Shown one piece after another: positions 57,623-64,000 of a DNA stretch of 64,000 nt. The DNA lies in assembly GCF_027744825.2 (NCBI RefSeq), contig NC_071342.1, forward strand, positions 7,211,501 to 7,275,500. The letters run 5' to 3'. Under the pieces are notes generated by a model that saw nothing but the letters and a program-made list of their open reading frames with translations, was not told the DNA's origin and ran no database searches. The stretch's first letter is position 1. Every line of letters starts with the position of its first letter. This DNA is from Synchiropus splendidus (Eukaryota; Chordata; Actinopteri; Syngnathiformes; Callionymidae). The position numbers and the translations under genes are program-made.

Positions 57623-59961
57623 TTGCGCTTGGTGTTTGACTATTTGAGTATTTTCCATGAGCCACTCCTGAAAGCCATGTGTGTTGTGTTTTTCTGATTC
57701 TCATTTGCTTCCTGTTTTCAGATTTCATCCCCATTTCTGTTCATGTTTCTTCGGTGACACCCTCGGTTCTCCTTTCCATCCATCTTTGAGGGTATATTTA
57801 TTGTGTTAATAAACTGGTAAATTGGAAATTACAAGGCCGTGGATTCTGCTCTGCTCAGTTCCTCACAAGGAGTCCACAGTCGAATCTGTTGCAATTCACC
57901 TTTTTAATCTTTCAACTCAGGACATTTAATTGAAGTGGAAATGAATGTTCTGCCTTCGGTCTTCTAAGTAGTGGGAGGACTAGCGTCCTGGTGCCTCATG
58001 CAAGCAACATCAGTAGCTGCATCCAATAGCTTTTCTCTGCAATTGGCACAAATGGTCAGGAAATTGAGTCAGCCAGCTCTTGCTGGCCGTCCAAGAACTC
58101 GCGGTCTCCAAGAGATGGCTTTGGGATAAATTTAAGTCTGCCTCAGGTCCAGCATATAACAATAAAAACTTAGCCAAGGCTGCCATAACTTCAGAGAAAA
58201 GCCTGTTGAGGGAGGGTGGACTGTAATGAGGGGAGCAATACATTCTGCTTTCCCATACAGAAAAAGGTTAATAGCCCAAATGTTTCGCAGGAGATGAACT
58301 GACCTGCCACAAACTGTCTAGGGCACGTAGACCCTAAACGAATTAAGGAGTTGGATTGAATCAGCTTGATGTGTGCTGAGAGAACATCTGGATGCTGAGG
58401 TCAGCCGTGGGGGCAGTTGTGGATGCTCACCCCGTGTTTTAATGGCATGTATTGGACGCCGCTACATGTCGAATAGTAGTGGGAGCTGATCCGTAATCGT
58501 CCCTCCTGTGCAACACATTTGCTGAGGCTGGTCCGAGCGTTTACAAACAGGATGGAACCACAAATGGCAATTAGAGGTGCTGCAACGTCCTTTGGTCGGA
58601 CTAATGAATCACGTGTGAGTGCACCAACAAGCGGCGGCACCGGCTGCTGAATCGACGAAGAGATCCTTCCACACTACGCAACGTTTCACAGCTGATCAGA
58701 TCCGACGGAAGGAACCCACGTGAATGTGAGCTGGTAGATCATCGTCCTGTGCCGCCGCAGAACACTGACCTGAAACACTGGCTACTCGCATCAGCATTCT
58801 ATGCATCGCCCCGACACTTTTGTCATGCAGGATCCAGCGGCTTTAGAGAGAGAATTCATGGCGTATTGTCGGATTACCTGACAACATTTCAGTTCCTCTC
58901 TTTCTTAAGCTTTTCTTTGTGCTTTCATGTTAATATTGTCTTCTCTTGAACTTAGTATTGCTGGGGATTTCTGCTTCTCAAAAAGAATCCTTGCTCTGCA
59001 ACCACTTATCAGTGAATTTCCAGCCAATAAATGCCATTTGTCAACTACTGCCAGCACACAAAGCTTGATGCCAGCCTTTTCTTTCACAGCATTATGCAAA
59101 GTCCTTTACTTCCTACAGCAACCCAAAAGTAAGAAGCAACGTGTCCGAGCATCAGTCACTCCTGCCTACTGTAGCTCTATTTATACTGAATTAATTTATG
59201 CAAAGGCTAAGTGCTTTAGGTAATAATACAGTAATACACCCAACAGGCAAGTGAGTGCTGGGCTCTCTGACGGCCACATATTTGTTTGGTGCATTCAGGT
59301 TTATTTAGCTTCATGGCATGACCATGTTGCTCCAGGCACGGCCCCTATTTGTTAGGGCGGATCCAGTAAATCTGTGTTCTCCCACTAAACACCCAGAGTG
59401 ATTTATCGATTACAATTAAAAATCAGAATGTCAGTCATGGAGGAAACCCAAAGACACTGAATGTTTTACGAATGCCAGAGGAAGAGATCAAACGGCCTCT
59501 CTTGAAGGGACTTCTGTCCATTTAATCTAGAAGCCACAGCTTTCATGTCCGATGGCTTCGGCACACACACACTGAGAGAAGCGCAACACAAGCGATATCC
59601 ACAGGCTGCAGTCACTCGGGTTTGGATTGAACGTGGCATTTCTTCACTCATTCTGATTGATCCGTGAAGGGGAGTGGAATCCTTTGAGGAATTAAACACG
59701 GCTCACAAATCAAATTTTGATAGCCTTGTTTCTGGTTTAACGTGTAATGAAGTGTTCACTTAAACGGAGCAGACAGTTAAGGTAAGTAAGGCAGGCCCAA
59801 GACGGAGATTTAAATCCGATATGGAGTCCGTCGTAAATTTATTTGCCTGGAGACCAGACCGTCTATTCCCCCTCTTATGCTGCTGAGAAAGATCTTTGTT
59901 GCAATGGAGATGTGATGTCAATTATATTTTGTTGCATAAACTGTTTTTGAATTCCTTTAAA
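57623..59961. other. Unannotated DNA
   Basis: No gene recognised. Frames up to 98 codons occur on both strands with no domain. Confidence 0.5.
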
Positions 59962-60000
59962 ACCGGGGTTGAGAACCTGTGGCTCATGAGCCAGACCCGG
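59962..60000. repeat. Possible hAT-like repeat terminus
   Basis: CCGGGGTTGAGAACCTGTGG then CTCATGAGCCAG resembles the subterminal GAGAACCTGTGGCTC sequence of several vertebrate hAT repeats. No partner end was found within the next 500 bases. Confidence 0.3.
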
Positions 60001-61895
60001 CCTTCTAACTGTTTCCCTAACTTCAGACCAATCCATTGACTTCAGCTGAATCCAAGTAGTATGTGAGGTACCACCACTCAGAACAACAAGCTCAGTTCCG
60101 GATACTTCCCATGGTGCTCTGCAGCCCAGTAGACCAATCATAGTCTTTGAACACAAAGCTGAGCTGCTCAGGCTGTGGAGGCGGAGCCATGTTTTACAGG
60201 TTGTCGGTTGACTGCAAAGCATCATAGGAACTGTTCAGGTTCAAGTCACCATCACTGAATTTATTGTTGAGAGTGATGGGACCAGGCTGCTCCGAGACTC
60301 TTGGGTTGTTGTCAGAGAGGTTGCAAGTGGCTTGTCATCATTTTTGCACTTCCAGCTCTGCTTACTAGGATTTCTAAAAATGAAGAGTGTGCTTTATATA
60401 TCATGGTCTGCGTTGTATTAAAGTTACAAATAATCATTAGATGGCACTGTCAATATGTGTGCATATTAAGTGGGTTTCTCTTGAGTAGCAAGATGTTGCT
60501 CTGTAGTTGAATCGAACGACTTAAAAAAAAAAAAAAGGCAGGTTTTTTGGTTCACTCATCAAAAAGGTTACCGATGTGGCATTCTCCTGTAGTCACCGCC
60601 ACACTAGCATAGTATTGACCACCTAGTGACGAGATCCAGGGCTCTGAGCAACAGCACCTCAATTGAGGATTACAGCATCAAAGTTGGGCTCCTCTGCTCC
60701 TAAGGAACCAGGGGCTCACTGTGAGCAGTTCCTTGTGAAAAAAATATTCTTCTTTGGGCACCCTGATGGCTGACTGGGTTCTGGGACGCTGCAATAATTT
60801 CACAACAGTCAGCGCACCGTTTCAACACGAACCACCTAATGAGCAAGACACATCATCTGTGGCAAGTCAACAACTCCTGCTGTCTCTGAATACGCTCAGG
60901 TAACATTAGTATTCCAGGCACATGGCTTGGCGAGCAGCTATATACTTCCTCTTACCCCATTGCTCATCTAAAGCACCGTTTATAATGACGGATCTCTGAT
61001 GCTCGTGGATTTAGCCCCATTTAGCAAATGTGCTTTCCATCTGAAAGGCATTCTCCAGCTTATTTGATAGGTTCTGTGATATGGGCAACACTAAATATAC
61101 CCTCCTGTTGTGGCAACAACTGAGAACATATCTTTAGTTACATAATTGGATACCTCTTGCAGCACAATCACCTATTTCCGTGCGACCTGTGTCACACCAC
61201 TGTAATTATCCTCCCTCTTCCTGCCAGAAGAACTTACCTTCATTGCACGAGTGGAGCCTTTTTTTCCCCCATTAAAATCATTGCTCCTGTCCCAAAAAAT
61301 TAAGATTTCAAGAGAAGTTTGACCGTGTGAGGTCCACTTGTGCATTCGATCCATCGGGAATCAGTCAGAGATGGGTCACAATGTGGCAAGCAAAGCCTCT
61401 TTTCTGAGGTTCCTGGACTTCCTGTAAGACCAAAGAGAGACATCAGCGTGTTCAGCTGACTCTCCCTCCAAATCTTGCGCAGCACACTTCAGTGTTACAT
61501 GTCACCTCCAATGATGGATGATGGGTATCTCGATGTGACAGAGACATGAAGGCACCTGCCATCATAACTTACAGTGGACGAGTCAAAGTTGGCTATTTAG
61601 ACCAGGAACATCAACGTGGGAGAACATTTCCAAAAACTTTTGTTATTAATCACAGTATAAATATGATAACCTTATTGTATTTTTTTTTTAAATATTAATA
61701 ATAATGTTTACAGAATGCTGTATGCTGAAGAACATAAAAAACACGGCAAAAAATGGGAATGAAATAAACACGTGGCGTGCCAAAATAAATCTGAGTTATA
61801 ATATTAGGAGAAACATTTAGGATTTATTAATGTGCTTTTTCCATAAAAGAGCACACCCTAGTCACGAGGAGAGACAAATTAAACAACCAAGCTAA
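60001..61895. other. Unannotated DNA
   Basis: No gene recognised. A poly-A run lies near 60522-60536; 61680-61760 is AT-rich. Frames under 120 codons, no family motif. Confidence 0.5.
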
Positions 61896-62525
61896 GTGGT
61901 GTCGACAGAAGTCCAGAGCAAGGGAGAGGACAAGCCGATTCCCTGGGCAGTGGAACAAGGTTCCCAGGGGGCTGTGATGAAATGGTATCCACCCAAGCGC
62001 AAGGTCGCACCGCCAGAGCCGTTGCAGCGGGAGTTATTGTCGTATATATCTTGCCTCTTGCTGTCAGTGTGCGACAATCGTCTTTCAGCAGCACATTTGT
62101 ACGCATGGGGGCTGAGAGAGGATCCACTCTGTGAACTCTGCAGTCAGAAGAGGGAGTCTGGCACGCAGTCTATCTGGGTGCAAAGCGGCTTGAAACCAGG
62201 GGCGACATCACTGGCGCAATGACAAAGTTTCTCCTCTCTCGCACTGATACGAAAAAGCAGGAGAGAGACTAGAGGAGAGCAGCAGCTGCAGTTAGAAAGG
62301 GAGCGATCAACCTCATCGAGGAAGGGGCAAGCCTATTTTGAACTCAAGATCAAGGCCTGGCCTACAGTCCCGGGAGATAACTGTCAATGTAGGGATGAAT
62401 CTAAAGTACCAGGAGGTGATCCTGGCAACCCTCCGACTGTACATTGTGCTTCAGCCACCCAAAGACAGGCAGTTAGTTCTGGTCAAACAAACAAAGCCAT
62501 GGCAGGTAGGAAGGTCGAAATAAAT
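61896..62525 (+). pseudogene. Retroelement polyprotein C-terminal remnant
   Basis: The frame 61896-62222 contains LLSVCDNRLSAAHLYAWG followed by LREDPLCELCSQ. This resembles the zinc-knuckle-like block after the reverse transcriptase in a group of fish retroelement proteins, where LL..VYD.LP...NL..WG is followed by a C-x2-C pair. The expected following His/Cys is replaced (RESGTQSIW). A second frame, 62338-62523, gives ITVNVGMNLKYQEVILATLR and QLVLVKQTKPW, matching the next block (a LTVDLG...-type strand and a VLLELTVPW-type strand). The two frames and the lost cysteine show it is dead. No RT core is present, so the family is only approximate. Confidence 0.6.
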
Positions 62526-64000
62526 CACTGGCAATGTCCAGGAATGACAACTTGAAACTGCATCAACTACATCTCCATCCTTCCCACCGAAACCTTTCAG
62601 AATCCCGCTGAACATGGGATGCCAAGTTCTGCTACCTCAAGTATTTATCACGAAATGAAGGCATGATGGAATGTATGGAAGGATCAGTAGCAGGAATCAA
62701 AATGATTTTGCTTCACTGCGACAAAAAAAGGCCCAAGCTGAAAGGCAAATCTTGCAGATCAATTTTTGTTCAGCCTGTGGTTTATTGCTGTTCCAACCGT
62801 ATAACGTCAAACAGCACTTCCATCCATATACACAACATTTCTTTAAATCAAAACTGTCGTAAAATGCATGGCAGATTCCATGTAGGCCACCATCAAATAC
62901 CCATTCACAGAACTTCCCGCTGTAAAAAAAATACTGGTTGCTTTTCTTAATACACTGAGGTGCTGTGAACTTTTGTTTTTTTGTGTGCTCATAAATGGAT
63001 TGTTGGGATGTGGGGAGCCAGCGAGTTAACGCAGCAGCAGTGAGTGTTCAGTCCCCAGACAGAAGTGTAGTGGGTGTACAGAAGCGTAATGTGTAAACAC
63101 ACTGATGACTAAGCACTTCCACTATTGCTCCTGACAGATCTGACAGCTTCTCTCTGGTAACACCGCACCGCAGCTTCATCTCAAGGGTGTATGAAGTAAG
63201 ACAGATTATTTGGGGAGTGATTCAGAACTGTCATTATTAAATCCTCAATGAAATTTGCTGAAAACCAATGACGTGCTGCAGACAGCAGGGCTACTATAGG
63301 AATAAATATCCAGAATTAATGACCATATAGGACCATTTTGTAACAGCACCTGCTGAAGTAGTATGAATGTGTGCAAGTTAGAGAAAGGTGTGGCAATGGT
63401 GCTGTATGGGATATGAGGCAGTGAAGACTGGCCCTTGCTCCAGTTCACCTCAACTAAAATACTGTTGAATTATTTGCTCCTTACATTGCCAAGAATCCAT
63501 TAAAGAAGAGGGGTCTTTAGTCATGGAGGTGCCGGTTCAAGAAACGCATCATGCACTACTATAGTCAATTGAGTGGACATGCGTGATAAATTCAAATGGT
63601 TTAGATATCGGAAATATTGAACCAGTGGCTAAAACAAAGAGCCGCATGGTCACCAAGGGAGATGGTCCCTCCATAGTGACCTCCGTTTGCCTTGGGGCCA
63701 CCTACCAGTTGGAGATGACCGCAGCAACTCACCAGGAAAGTATTCTAAAAAGGGGTCCTATGTTCTCCCTTGGTCCTCCTGACAGTTTGAGGTGAGCACC
63801 AGAACAGCGTTGCTCACATGCAAACAGTCTTCACTCCCATGGCATTCTAAATTGACCTTTGCCAAGTTTCCAAGACGTAGCTCTCCTGCAGTGCTATCAG
63901 AAAGTCGCTGTGACTGAAACACACAGCTATTTGTGAGACTTTAAATAGTAGTTGATACATTATAACATATAGAATGAAAATCTTTTACATGAATTGCTTC
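62526..64000. other. Unannotated DNA to window end
   Basis: No gene recognised. 63825-63850 (TTCACTCCCATGGCATTC) resembles the first bases of the foldback repeat at 25413 but the similarity fades quickly. A 70-codon plus frame at 63583-63795 has no domain. Confidence 0.45.

Noticed and set aside
1..64000. CRISPR array, operon, prophage or bacterial defence island
   Set aside because: No spaced direct repeats, no ribosome-binding-site-led gene runs, and abundant vertebrate-type repeats and microsatellites.

Overview
The window looks like nuclear DNA of a ray-finned (teleost) fish. The evidence is the mix of repeats: DIRS-type tyrosine-recombinase retrotransposons, a Tc1-like transposon with the TACACTAT...TAGTGTA ends common in fish, an L2/Rex-type LINE with an ATTCTG tail, CAGTGGTACCTCGG MITEs, and long TA microsatellites. 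No bacterial gene organisation, no tRNA or rRNA gene, and no host protein-coding exon could be recognised. Nearly all open reading frames are short chance frames, and the coding signal that does exist belongs to decayed transposable elements. It reads as a gene desert or a very large intron.

Layout from left to right. 1-9.2 kb is mostly single-copy-looking DNA with a CA/TA microsatellite, a small LINE coding remnant (3.26-3.64 kb) and an unusual pair of perfect hairpins (6.47-6.54 kb). 9.2-13.9 kb holds MITE copy 1, a TA/poly-T tract, one half of an unclassified inverted repeat pair, and a 5'-truncated L2/Rex-type LINE. 13.9-25.4 kb holds a long TA tract, MITE copy 2 and otherwise unannotated DNA. 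25.4-29 kb holds a foldback MITE followed by DIRS-like copy A on the minus strand, with gag, RT and YR remnants. 29-41.8 kb holds the partner of the inverted repeat pair, two copies of a ~120 bp repeat, a Tc1-like transposon (35.94-36.91 kb) and stretches that resemble conserved non-coding DNA.

41.8-45.2 kb is the richest part. An older dispersed fish repeat is split by DIRS-like copy B on the minus strand (RT, RNase H and YR remnants, inverted terminal sequences). 45.2-64 kb holds an (AAAGCGCTTTACA)-type repeat with a TGTAA tail, hAT-like ends, two further TA tracts, a TA-flanked MITE (57.3 kb), an orphan LINE tail, and an eroded C-terminal fragment of a retroelement polyprotein near 62 kb.

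Nothing here works as an operon or pathway. The biology is a record of insertion and decay. The two DIRS copies are each broken at the reverse transcriptase active site in a different way: a stop codon inside the Y-x-D-D box in copy B, and loss of the x-D-D residues in copy A. Copy A has also lost two of the recombinase arginines. No convincing new biological system was found; the best leads are the nested DIRS insertion, the unclassified repeat pair, the tandem hairpins, and the candidate conserved non-coding blocks.
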